Source: an uncultured Sphingobacteriales bacterium (GTDB lineage Bacteria; Bacteroidota; Bacteroidia; Chitinophagales; Chitinophagaceae). Taken from it: a DNA stretch of 64,000 bases. The stretch lies in assembly GCA_937871285.1 (NCBI GenBank), contig CALMQS010000047.1, forward strand, positions 62,001 through 126,000, written 5' to 3'. Numbering within the stretch: position 1 is the first letter of the stretch; every line of letters begins with the position of its first letter. The notes beneath the pieces were generated by a model. The model saw only the letters and a list, made by a program, of their open reading frames with translations, did not search any database and was not told the DNA's origin. Shown in pieces: positions 7,502 to 16,307 of this stretch. A program made the translations under genes and the position numbers.

Positions 7502-10500
7502 CTAATGACTTTTTATTTGTCCTAATCCACTCGGCAAGGATACCAGGTACGCCAGCAGGTTTGCCAACTCCTGCTCATTCAATATTTTATCCAAACCCGG
7601 TGGCATCATAGAAACATTTTGCGGTTCAATAGAGCTGATTTCAGCACGGGTTATACTCATTTTTGTTCCGGGTCCGGTCGTTATTATCACGGCATCGGGT
7701 AACTGCTCCGTAATGATGCCTGTGTATGTTCCCGTTTTGGTTATTATACGCGAGGTTTCATGTTCACGGGCAAAACTCACGCTGGGATATACTATGGCTT
7801 CCAGCAGATCATGCCTGGACCTGATTTCGCCGATATTGGTAAGATCAGGTCCAAAGGTTCCACCTTCTGATGTTACTGCATGACAGGTGAAGCAGGTAGC
7901 TTTCCCAAAAAACAGTAGTCGCCCTTCGCTCACATCACCTCTTTTAAGATTGGCTTCTAAATGTTGCAATTGCAACAACCTTGTTGCCTGTTGTGCCTCT
8001 AATGTTTTGATAAGTGGCTCAGCCGAAACCTGTACAACTGAAGGAAAATTTTTGATGAGTTCCTGCAAATCCAATAAAGACAAGTTCCCCAAACGGTCAG
8101 TGGAGCTGTTCAGCGCCGCAATAAGTGATTTGCCTGTTGCTTCCGTTCTATTTCCCTTAAAAGCCTGTACAAGGCCGGGCAGCAAAAAAACATCTGCTTT
8201 GGGAATCTGTTCTTTTGCCAATATCACCAATTGCGCGTCATTCAGCTCAGCCTGTGCCAGTAACCTAACAGCCGCCTGTCTTACCGGGGCCTCATACGAT
8301 GAGTCCAAATATTTTTGCAGTGTCGAAAATTCTTTATCCGAAAGTTCTTTATCCGATCTTAATCTTGCGCCGAATGCCTTAAGCTGAAATGCAACAGGTG
8401 TTTTTGGATCCCGGATAATCTGGTTCAACACGCCATTCATGGCTTCCATACGCTTTGATTCAAGAAGACTCATCACCTGCAGGCGAAGCTGATCATCGGT
8501 TCCTTTCAATATATCTCCAAGTGATTTTATCCAGGCTTGCGGCATATCGCCCAGATCACTGCGTGCTATCACGCTCATTAAAAATATTTTTTTAAACACC
8601 GGCGTGGCAGCGTTGCCCAATTGAGCACCCATGAATTGCTGTAGCGCTTCTTTTCTGCAAAAGGCTTCCATCAATACACTCAATGCAGGCGGTATATTTC
8701 CCGGCGAATCGGCGGCGCTGAATTGTTTGCTGATAAAGTTTACTACGATATCACTCCAGTTGGTATGATGTAATGCAACCCAGATACCTGTGTTACGCAG
8801 TAGGGTATCCTTGCTGTTCAGAAACGTCTCCAGTTGTTCTTTTTGCAATGGCGAGCCATCCATCTGATCGAGCGCTATTAAAGCAGCCCTGCGCTTGTGG
8901 ATGGAAGCGTCATTCAACGCCTCAATAAGCAGTTGTGCTTTCCCGATAGTAATCAGTGAATATATAACCGCATGTTCCACAAAACGATCATCGGGGTTTA
9001 CGGCTGCCTGCAATAGCGCGGCAACAGCTTTTTCATCTCCTATTTGACCAATCGCTGTAGCCGCCTGGCGGCGAACAGGCGCCTGATCATTTTGTACCAG
9101 CTCCATTAATTTATCCAGTGCCGCTTTATCTTTTGCCAGCCCCGATGATCTTACTGCAGCGGTACGCACCATTGCGCTTTCATCATTCATTGCATTTCTT
9201 ACGCCCTCACGTGCAGACGATGACTGCATACGGGAAAGTGCGAATACCGCCGCCGCACGCATTTCTTCATCTTTAAAAAGAGGGAAAGATTTTTTTAGTA
9301 TGTCAGCCGCAGTATCTCCTTTTAATACCATTTGTTCAATGGCCTGATCTCTCACCGCCTGCCTTTCATCCATCATGTAAGTAACCAGTTCCTGTGACGA
9401 TGCGTTTTTAAAATCTAATTTTTTTCCCCAGGGATCCTGCACAACAGGTGCACCCGTTTTTCTTATACGGTATATACCACCCAATACATTTGTTTTGGCT
9501 ACTACCGACAATGGACACCCTGCGATAAACCATCCACCGGTGTTCACTACCAATAAACTTCCATCAGCATCTTCCAGCACATCGGTGAGATGGGTGTCTG
9601 CACTATCCGATTGTACAAAGGGTTCATCTGTTGTACGGAATGTAGCGTCATCAGGCGTGACGATATGCCGCATGATGCGACCGGTATTAAACTGCGCGGT
9701 AAATAAATTTCCTTTAAAGGCTTCGCCAAATACATTTCCCCTGTAGCGCATTAACCCGGCATGTGATACTCTTGCTAACTTCGTCATTACCGGCATCAGG
9801 TCTCCGGTTAATTTCAGGTGATCTTCTTCAATCACCTCCTGGGGTTTCGGGTAAACGCCGCCTTCTACCCAATGCATAATCGCATCCCGGAATCCACCCT
9901 GCGGATCGGTAAAATAGGTCATTGTTCCCAATGTCTCACCGGATGGCATAAACGCTATCTCCACGGAATTGTCAAATCCACCGCCAGATATAGATTCCAA
10001 TCCTGTTCCATCCGGCCTGCAGCGCCATATTCTTGCCCCTTTCCCTTTTAAGGAATCCCCTTCTTTTGTTTTGATATTAAATCCGCGTCTTGCATCTGCC
10101 ATATAAAACCAGCCATCCGGCCCTATAAAGGGTCCGCTTAACGTGGCGCCATTGTGATGAAATATCCAGCCACTTAATATAATATCGCGCTTATCAGCAA
10201 CACCATCGCCATCTGTATCTGTAAGCCGCATCAAATTGGGTGGTGCGGCTACATATAAGCTGCCCTGGTAAAAAGCACCTCCCATGGGATAGGGGATCTT
10301 ATCTGCAAATACGTTGCTTTTATCGAAAATACCATCTCCGTTTTCATCTTCTAATACACGAATAAGAAAAGTAGGGTTTTCCAATATATCTTCTGTAGAA
10401 GTTGTTTTCCCACTCGATTCAAAAACAAACAATCTTCCACTATTATCGAAGCTTGCAAACATAGGGTAAGACAGCATATCTGCACCGGCTACTTTTTCAA

Positions 10501-10660
10501 TAGTATAGCCATCGGGCACACGCAGTCCATCTGTTATAACCTGCTTTTTTTTACTGCAATTGGCAAACAGAAGTATAACAAACAATGACTGTATGAAAAG
10601 ACCCGCATATACAGCGCAGCTATTGTGTTTTCCTTTTCTCAATTGTTCTGCATTACACAT
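7502..10660 (-). CDS. Propeller dehydrogenase-HEAT-cytochrome c lipoprotein (PVC type)
   Basis: A 1052-residue lipoprotein with lipobox FANC and acylated Cys35. Residues about 45-410 form the beta-propeller of the planctomycete/verrucomicrobial putative membrane-bound dehydrogenase family, with Asp-rich calcium-like loops such as DENGDGIFD and DTDGDGVAD. Residues about 430-860 are HEAT repeats (for example EEMRAAAVFALSRM and APVRRQAATAIGQIG). The C-terminal domain is a mono-haem cytochrome c with CFTCH (Cys923, Cys926, His927) and a later Met-rich MMPPG segment that could give the distal ligand. It probably oxidises a sugar or alcohol in the periplasm or at the outer membrane and passes electrons to its own haem. 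The substrate is unknown. Confidence 0.88.
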   Translation of the reverse strand: MCNAEQLRKGKHNSCAVYAGLFIQSLFVILLFANCSKKKQVITDGLRVPDGYTIEKVAGADMLSYPMFASFDNSGRLFVFESSGKTTSTEDILENPTFLIRVLEDENGDGIFDKSNVFADKIPYPMGGAFYQGSLYVAAPPNLMRLTDTDGDGVADKRDIILSGWIFHHNGATLSGPFIGPDGWFYMADARRGFNIKTKEGDSLKGKGARIWRCRPDGTGLESISGGGFDNSVEIAFMPSGETLGTMTYFTDPQGGFRDAIMHWVEGGVYPKPQEVIEEDHLKLTGDLMPVMTKLARVSHAGLMRYRGNVFGEAFKGNLFTAQFNTGRIMRHIVTPDDATFRTTDEPFVQSDSADTHLTDVLEDADGSLLVVNTGGWFIAGCPLSVVAKTNVLGGIYRIRKTGAPVVQDPWGKKLDFKNASSQELVTYMMDERQAVRDQAIEQMVLKGDTAADILKKSFPLFKDEEMRAAAVFALSRMQSSSAREGVRNAMNDESAMVRTAAVRSSGLAKDKAALDKLMELVQNDQAPVRRQAATAIGQIGDEKAVAALLQAAVNPDDRFVEHAVIYSLITIGKAQLLIEALNDASIHKRRAALIALDQMDGSPLQKEQLETFLNSKDTLLRNTGIWVALHHTNWSDIVVNFISKQFSAADSPGNIPPALSVLMEAFCRKEALQQFMGAQLGNAATPVFKKIFLMSVIARSDLGDMPQAWIKSLGDILKGTDDQLRLQVMSLLESKRMEAMNGVLNQIIRDPKTPVAFQLKAFGARLRSDKELSDKEFSTLQKYLDSSYEAPVRQAAVRLLAQAELNDAQLVILAKEQIPKADVFLLPGLVQAFKGNRTEATGKSLIAALNSSTDRLGNLSLLDLQELIKNFPSVVQVSAEPLIKTLEAQQATRLLQLQHLEANLKRGDVSEGRLLFFGKATCFTCHAVTSEGGTFGPDLTNIGEIRSRHDLLEAIVYPSVSFAREHETSRIITKTGTYTGIITEQLPDAVIITTGPGTKMSITRAEISSIEPQNVSMMPPGLDKILNEQELANLLAYLVSLPSGLGQIKSH

Positions 10661-10752
10661 GAGTTAAAAATTTCTTTATAAAGTTGTCAACCCTGCGGCT
10701 GAATAATTTAAAAATCTCCTGGTTAGGGTTAGCAACTTTACCCGTTTTTCAC

Positions 10753-11919
10753 TTATTCATATATACATTCACTCAAAAATGCCGGCGTATATCCCTTATC
10801 TACAGCCCATTTCACTGCAGTTAATACTTTCGTGCGATAGTCTGGTTGATAGTTATGATAGTAATCATAAAAATATTGCTCATGTACCAGCAGATCCACA
10901 TAAGGCGGCTTACGCGATTCTTTTTCGTATTGATCCAAATAAGGAATAACCTCCGGCAATTTTTTAGTGTCGATGATAATACTGCTTTTGATAAAAGTGA
11001 TGTCTTCCTTATTATCTCTCCATACAAATCTTTTTTTCATGTGTCTTCTTTGCTCCACATCCAGGTAATAGGAACAGGGAGAAAGATGATCATCCACATT
11101 AAAATCGCATAATTGCCCGGTATAACCGCAGTCCCGTAAAGCCCTTGATACTTCCACCGGCACTTCACCCCAGTGCAGCGTGGTAATGGATGATGCCAGT
11201 TCATCACCGGCAAAACGCCTGATTTGTTCTATTACCGCACTGCATTCTTTTTTTACCTGTGCATAACCCGCATATTTATAGGGATCGTCCGGGAATTCTG
11301 CATTGGCATGAAAACTCATCTGCAGCCAGCCCGCGTTTTCTCTCCACTCATTTTTGAATTTATCCGTCATTTGAGAAAGATTAAAACCGTCCGTCTCATA
11401 AAAAATATTGATATGCACTTTGGTGCCATGGGTATCATGCACCTGTTTCAAAAATTCAAGGAAAGGATTCTCAAATATCGAGTTATATGCAGCCGTGTTG
11501 GTATGAATGTCTTTCAAAAACCAGATGGCATCATCAATAGAAAGCCTGTATTTATCTGCCAGGTTTTTAAACCAATAAACGGTAATGTTTTTTTTGACGC
11601 CGGTTTTCTTATTTACTACTTCGATACTATTTTTATAATGTTCCAGATTTATCTCAGCAGTAAAAATGCCTTTGCTTTTTTTAGCAGGTATATTATTTAT
11701 CGTAATCAAACTATTATCGTGAGCAGTAATCCTCACCTGTGTTGTCAGGAATGCATCCGTCATTACACCATCATGTTTGTGTAGTGTATCGCCCTCAACC
11801 GGACTGATAAATTGTATATCATCCGCATATTCCGGCTGCTCCGAAAATGCAGATGATCCAATTACCAAGCCAAGTCCGGCTAATGAATGCTGTTTAATAA
11901 ATACGCGCCTCGAATACAT
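10753..11919 (-). CDS. Tat-exported polysaccharide deacetylase-like protein
   Basis: A 388-residue protein from the Met at 11919; a Met 11 codons upstream (11952) is possible, but 11919 gives an ideal Tat leader, SRRVFIKQ, and has AGGA three bases upstream. After the leader comes a small beta domain (about residues 35-105), then a TIM-barrel-like catalytic part with LSIDDAIWFLKDI, KVHINIFYET, WLQMSFHANAE and LHWGEVPVEV. The paired D-D, the H-x-N and the late YVDLLVHEQYFYDYY resemble NodB-type deacetylase folds found in Bacteroidota carbohydrate clusters. The classic NodB TFDDG motif is not exact, so catalytic activity is uncertain. It could be a deacetylase or a related glycan-binding TIM barrel. 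Confidence 0.6.
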   Translation of the reverse strand: MYSRRVFIKQHSLAGLGLVIGSSAFSEQPEYADDIQFISPVEGDTLHKHDGVMTDAFLTTQVRITAHDNSLITINNIPAKKSKGIFTAEINLEHYKNSIEVVNKKTGVKKNITVYWFKNLADKYRLSIDDAIWFLKDIHTNTAAYNSIFENPFLEFLKQVHDTHGTKVHINIFYETDGFNLSQMTDKFKNEWRENAGWLQMSFHANAEFPDDPYKYAGYAQVKKECSAVIEQIRRFAGDELASSITTLHWGEVPVEVSRALRDCGYTGQLCDFNVDDHLSPCSYYLDVEQRRHMKKRFVWRDNKEDITFIKSSIIIDTKKLPEVIPYLDQYEKESRKPPYVDLLVHEQYFYDYYHNYQPDYRTKVLTAVKWAVDKGYTPAFLSECIYE

Positions 11920-12033
11920 ATTTCCTGGTCGTATTAATTTTTGAAATTGCACTATTTCTTCAGGGCGCTAATCTACGCCAAAACTGAAATTGCTGTCATC
12001 GGATGTGAAAATACCTGAAAGTTCTTGTGTTAG

Positions 12034-13383
12034 CTATACTTCAGGTTCCCAGCCCGGCTCATATTCCCTGCTCCAGAGCTGCATCGCTTCATTGTCGTTT
12101 AGAATGTGCCCGTTCTTTGGATCGGTTTGCAGCGTACGTTCTGTGCGTTGGGCGATATTGCCCAACTGTACAAGCAATGTGCTTTGATGCCCGCCAGTGA
12201 TATCCGAGCGCAGGGGAGCGCCATTGCGGATAGCGTCAAAAAAATTACGGATATGAAGCGCATCCAGCTCCTGTGCAGGGCTCGACAGGTTACGCGGATC
12301 AATCAGGTCTTCATGCTTCACTTCTTTTATGATCTTACCCTTCAGATCAAAGATGGTATAAGCATTGCCTCCTTCAATCAGCAGGGAGCCCGTTTCGCCG
12401 TAAAATAACACGCCAACGGAACTGCCTTCTACCGGCTGACCGTTGCAACTGCGGCCTTCCCACGAGATCATGCTGTTATTTTCAAATTCCAGGTTGATGA
12501 CCTGGGTGTCGGGTGTTTCCCAGTCGTCGTTATAACGGTAACGCCCACCTGCCGAGCTTACTTTTACGGGGAAATCTACCTGAAGTCCCCACCTGGCCAG
12601 GTCAACCATATGCGTGCCGTTATTGAGCGCTTCGCCGGTACCCCAGTTCCAGAACCAGTGCCAGTTGTAGTGTATAAGATTGTCCTTATAGGGCTGCCGC
12701 GGCGCCGGTCCCTGCCATAGCTCATAATTGAGCCAGGAGGGCACGGGTACTATTTTTCCCTTACCAATTGCAGCGCGGTTATTGGAATACCAGGTTTTAG
12801 CAAAATAAGGACGGCCGATGACCCCACTGTGGAGTTCAGCGATGGCTTCCATTACTTTGGGCCAGGAGCGGCGCTGGTTGCCCATTTGCAGTACCCTGTT
12901 GTATTTTTTTTGAGCAGCCACCAATAATTCTCCTTCGCGCGGGTTATGGCTGCAGGGCTTTTCAAGATACACATGTTTCCCGGCCCTGCAGGCCAGCAGG
13001 GCGGCGGGTGCATGCCAGTGATCGGGCGCCGTAACGATCAGGGCGTCCATGTTTTTATCTTCCAAAGCCTTTCTGAAATCCGGGGCAGGCTTTGGACGTT
13101 TCTGCTGCAGCTTTTCAATGGCCGCCATGCATTTATCCGCTGCGCGGCTGTCTACATCAGAAACATATGCCACTTCGCATCCGGTTTGCACGGCAAAATT
13201 GCTGCTCACGGCCAGGCCGCGGCTGTTAACGCCCATAACGCCTACGCGTATGCGTTCATTGGCGCCCATAATGTTCGCATAACTTTTTGCGCTGAAGCCG
13301 GGTAATATACCGCCTAATGAAAAAGCGGTTGTTCCCGCTACCGTTTTTTTAATAAAGTTTCTTCTTGAATTTTTCATGATCAT
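12034..13383 (-). CDS. Tat-exported Gfo/Idh/MocA family oxidoreductase
   Basis: A 449-residue NAD(P)-binding oxidoreductase with twin-arginine leader SRRNFIKK (Arg7-Arg8); the Met two codons later is an equally good start. The Rossmann fold begins at IRVGVMGVNSRG (residues 45-56) and the family EKP motif is at 141-143. GTHMVDLARWGLQ in the C-terminal domain is typical of the Bacteroidota exported subgroup. Members oxidise or reduce sugars with a bound nicotinamide cofactor; exported ones have been linked to 3-position oxidation of glycosides before elimination. Followed on the same strand by another Gfo/Idh gene upstream and by deacetylase-like and DUF1080 genes downstream, it is plausibly the dehydrogenase of that pathway. 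The substrate is unproven. Confidence 0.9.
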   Translation of the reverse strand: MIMKNSRRNFIKKTVAGTTAFSLGGILPGFSAKSYANIMGANERIRVGVMGVNSRGLAVSSNFAVQTGCEVAYVSDVDSRAADKCMAAIEKLQQKRPKPAPDFRKALEDKNMDALIVTAPDHWHAPAALLACRAGKHVYLEKPCSHNPREGELLVAAQKKYNRVLQMGNQRRSWPKVMEAIAELHSGVIGRPYFAKTWYSNNRAAIGKGKIVPVPSWLNYELWQGPAPRQPYKDNLIHYNWHWFWNWGTGEALNNGTHMVDLARWGLQVDFPVKVSSAGGRYRYNDDWETPDTQVINLEFENNSMISWEGRSCNGQPVEGSSVGVLFYGETGSLLIEGGNAYTIFDLKGKIIKEVKHEDLIDPRNLSSPAQELDALHIRNFFDAIRNGAPLRSDITGGHQSTLLVQLGNIAQRTERTLQTDPKNGHILNDNEAMQLWSREYEPGWEPEV

Positions 13384-13477
13384 ATTTTTACTTTAGAAGA
13401 ACGTTGCTTTGTAATAATTTAAAATCCGAAGCGATATTCCAAACTCCAAACTGCAAACCTCCAAACCACAAACTGCA

Positions 13478-14497
13478 TCATCCCCCCGCTCTTTTCATCA
13501 TCTCCTCCAAACTTACAGGAACGCCTCCTTTGTTTTTACTTTCATCGGCAGCTTCCATAAAGGCGCAGATCTCCACTGTTTCTTTGCTGCTTACCGGTGG
13601 TATACCCGTTTCAAAAAAATGGATGATCTCCACCAGCAAAGCATCGTAGCCATCGAAGGGTCCTAGTACGGTTGTGGCGTTTTCACCGAACACTGTTCCG
13701 CCATAGCCGCTTTTGCCCGAACGGGTGCCGCGGAATGTACCGATGCGGCCATCTTCCCAGGCGCCGGCTACCACATCGGTATCATTGGTATGCAATCGTA
13801 CCACCTGTTTACAACCCGTACCCATTACCGTATATAGCGTTTCCACACCGTGAATGCCATACCAGAAGAGGTCGGGATGTGTTTTTTCCAAATGCGACGG
13901 GCTATAGCAATCAGCGCCCAGCACTTTCCCCACCTTGCCTTTGGCCACTTCCTGCGCGCTTTGCATGAAGCGCAAAGAAGAAGAGGAAAAAACCGATACT
14001 TTGTATTGTTCCGCTGCTTTAAAAATAGCCATCGCGTCTTTTAAAGAAGCTGCGATGGGTTTATCAATGAACACAGGTTTGCCGGCTTTGATCACTTCTA
14101 ATGCCTGTTGAAGATGGAGCCGGCCGTCATTGGTTTCAAGCAATATAAAATCTGTTTTTGCCAGTAGTGATTTTATAGAACTTACGATCTCCACCCCCAG
14201 CTTTTTCACTTCTTCTGTATATCCCGGGATCCTTTCTGCGGAAGATACTATATCGTTGCTCCCTTTTGGATAGGCCGCCACTACCTTGTATCCTTTTAGT
14301 TCGGGTGCAGCGCCGGCGGCGTTAAGCGCTTTGGTAAAAGCGATGCTGTGAGAAGTATCTAACCCTATAATACCAATCCTTTTTTGCGGCGCTTTGCCCT
14401 GTGCATATAAAGCGGAGAAGCTGTTGGATAAGCCTAATCCTATACCACCGGCAATAGTAGTATGAATGAAATTGCGGCGCCCGTATTTTTGTTTCAT
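13478..14497 (-). CDS. Second Tat-exported Gfo/Idh/MocA family oxidoreductase
   Basis: A 339-residue member with Tat leader GRRNFIHT (Arg7-Arg8). The Rossmann motif is replaced by RIGIIGLDTSHS, where the usual GxGxxG third glycine is missing, and the EKP motif is DKP (residues 145-147). Both changes mark a divergent subgroup, in which cofactor use may differ. The C-terminal domain has WYGIHGVETLYTVMG, which supplies a His typical of the active site. The stop codon TGA directly adjoins a CAAACTGC-type intergenic word repeat (13437-13476 on the plus strand). It is 94 bases upstream of the other oxidoreductase and likely acts with it. Confidence 0.87.
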   Translation of the reverse strand: MKQKYGRRNFIHTTIAGGIGLGLSNSFSALYAQGKAPQKRIGIIGLDTSHSIAFTKALNAAGAAPELKGYKVVAAYPKGSNDIVSSAERIPGYTEEVKKLGVEIVSSIKSLLAKTDFILLETNDGRLHLQQALEVIKAGKPVFIDKPIAASLKDAMAIFKAAEQYKVSVFSSSSLRFMQSAQEVAKGKVGKVLGADCYSPSHLEKTHPDLFWYGIHGVETLYTVMGTGCKQVVRLHTNDTDVVAGAWEDGRIGTFRGTRSGKSGYGGTVFGENATTVLGPFDGYDALLVEIIHFFETGIPPVSSKETVEICAFMEAADESKNKGGVPVSLEEMMKRAGG

Positions 14498-14699
14498 TTG
14501 TTTTTTTTAAATTTTTTTGCCAAATGGAATTCGCCAATAAACATCACGGTTGGTGACAAGCATTATCATGGCTCATTTCATGAATGATTACTGTATTTTT
14601 TTAGAAGGAAAATCAATGGAGAAAACAGGTTTAAAAGAAATAAATTATTTAGTTGCCTGTTGAAAATATACAGGATTAATTTTTGTTTTAGATCGCCAC

Positions 14700-14733
14700 C
14701 CACTTACCACTTACTACTTATCACTTACTACTT
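14700..14733 (-). repeat. TAAGTG-type word repeat overlapping a stop codon
   Basis: On the minus strand the sequence is a run of AAGTAG/TAAGTG/ATAAGTAG words. The last codons of the CE15 gene (VVSDK) and its TAG stop are made from this run. Similar runs lie at 23591-23600, 35698-35729, 36916-36943 and 51994-52035. Confidence 0.7.
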
Positions 14734-15988
14734 TTTTTGATTCCGCAAACTCTATGTATTGCTGCCAGTCGTATAAAGTAACATCATGCTTACCGGTTCT
14801 GATATGGTATCTTATTGTTTCTCCCACGGGAGTGTTTACGGCGGGCATTTCATTAACCGTTAGTCCCTGCAGCTTGTAAAGCGCATAAACCGGTTCCGCG
14901 TTTTTTGCTGAAAGAAACTCTCCTTTCGGATCGGCCCATTGGTCTTCTTCGGCACTGGCAACGTATAAAGGCCGGGGAGCAATAAGCGATAGTAGCATAT
15001 GCTGGTCAACGGGTAGCATTTCGGGATGGTCGTTATAACTTTTGTACCGTGCAATGAACCAGTGCGGGAAGCTGGTGTTGAGGTTGCGGATGGTTTCCCC
15101 GAATATCCTGCGGGAAAGTGCCGCACCGCCCTCACCCGAGTTATTGGAGATGACAATGGAAAAACGCTGGTCGTTTGCTCCGGCCCATAGTGCGGTTTTG
15201 CCTAACCGTGAGTGGCCGATCAGTATGGTTCTTCCGGCATCCACGGCCGCGTCCGATTCAAGGTAATCCTGTATCCTGCTTAGTCCCCACGACCAGGCGC
15301 CAATGGCGCTCCATGCACCTGTTGCTATATGTAAAGCATCTTTCATGGTAGTACGAATGCCCTGTTTCCAGCCATCCTTATCGTCTGGCTCAAGGTCGTA
15401 ATAGTGAGCAGTGGCAACACCGTATCCTCTGCTGATAATTTCTTCCAACGGCCAGCGGGAGGCTGTTGAGCCTCTCGAAGCTTCAATAGCTTCACTATCG
15501 GATAGCTGCCCGTCTTTCCTTTTAATATATTTCGCCGGCTTAATCGCCTTATCTGCAGCAATGGTATGGTTGCCGTTGAAATTCAATCCTGCAAATACGG
15601 CCACCGGTTTATTTGCTTTAGGCAAATACAGGAGCAGATCCATTGACGGGGCGGCATCTCCTTCTCCAAAATAAATAGTAACCTGCTTCCTCACCGCTCT
15701 CCCGTTTAATACAGCAGTATCCGTTTCGGTGATCTTAAAATGCATGCCCGCAGGCTTGCCCGGTATTTTTCCATATACATTTTCTGTAAATAGCTTTAAA
15801 ATATAGGGTCTTTGCTTACGCTCCCATTCCTTAACAGTAGTTACTGCTTTCCCATTGGGGGAAAGCAATGGGTCGGGCAGTGTATAGGAAGGGATAGCTG
15901 ATTCATCATAATTGGTTGGAGGTCCCTGGGCGAATGACGAGCCATAGCTGCAAACTATTATAACAAAAGAGATGAAGGCTGATTTCAT
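14714..15988 (-). CDS. CE15 glucuronoyl esterase-like exported hydrolase
   Basis: An alpha/beta hydrolase of 424 residues from the Met at 15988, which gives a standard signal peptide ending in SSFAQ. An in-frame Met 28 codons upstream only adds residues encoded by an intergenic repeat. The nucleophile elbow GHSRLGK (Ser260), the oxyanion/arginine segment NNSGEGGAALSRR, PHWF, the SAEEDQWADPKGEF acidic segment and the late RTGKHDVT histidine match bacterial CE15 enzymes, which split the ester between lignin alcohols and the glucuronate of xylan. It heads the minus-strand six-gene cluster, pointing to plant-wall or uronic-acid material as the substrate of the whole cluster. Confidence 0.88.
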   Translation of the reverse strand: MKSAFISFVIIVCSYGSSFAQGPPTNYDESAIPSYTLPDPLLSPNGKAVTTVKEWERKQRPYILKLFTENVYGKIPGKPAGMHFKITETDTAVLNGRAVRKQVTIYFGEGDAAPSMDLLLYLPKANKPVAVFAGLNFNGNHTIAADKAIKPAKYIKRKDGQLSDSEAIEASRGSTASRWPLEEIISRGYGVATAHYYDLEPDDKDGWKQGIRTTMKDALHIATGAWSAIGAWSWGLSRIQDYLESDAAVDAGRTILIGHSRLGKTALWAGANDQRFSIVISNNSGEGGAALSRRIFGETIRNLNTSFPHWFIARYKSYNDHPEMLPVDQHMLLSLIAPRPLYVASAEEDQWADPKGEFLSAKNAEPVYALYKLQGLTVNEMPAVNTPVGETIRYHIRTGKHDVTLYDWQQYIEFAESKKVVSDK

Positions 15989-16018
15989 ATTGACAATATT
16001 ATGAGTTAGGTGTGATAT

Positions 16019-16126
16019 ACCACGGAGACACAGGGACACCGCAATGCACGGAGTCACACGGAGGTTTTTCAATTATCACAAAGCAGTTAAAAACCCTGTT
16101 CCTCTGTGCCACGCTGCCGCTGTGGT
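16019..16126. repeat. Degenerate inverted repeat in the divergent CE15/DUF1549 gap
   Basis: The 319-base gap between divergent genes holds an element bounded by ACCAC (16019) and GTGGT (16126). The left arm has CACGGAGACACAGGG and GTCACACGGAGG words, the right arm CCTCTGTGCC and GCTGTGGTTC. The arms match only loosely. The same ACCACnnAGA style recurs near 47867. The rest of the gap holds the two promoters, which I could not define. Confidence 0.5.
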
Positions 16127-16307
16127 TCAAGACGATTATTTGAACAACATCATATCGTGAATGTAAAATAAAAATGCATGCCTGCCAAACAGGTTTCTCA
16201 AAATACGATCCTGGCTGCCGGTAAACCCTTTTTAATGATTATCTTTATACCCGCCTGGTTTCATACCTGAAAATTATATTTTGTAGCAGAAGTTTTTGCT
16301 TGTTTAT

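Noticed and set aside
7887..8387. 166-residue frame opposite the cytochrome lipoprotein gene
   Set aside because: It is a Ser/Ala-rich antisense shadow of a well-supported gene with clear domains and no own motif.
11224..11784. 186-residue frame opposite the deacetylase-like gene
   Set aside because: The minus-strand protein has a Tat leader and conserved-looking core, while the plus-strand frame has a composition of chance hydrophobic residues.
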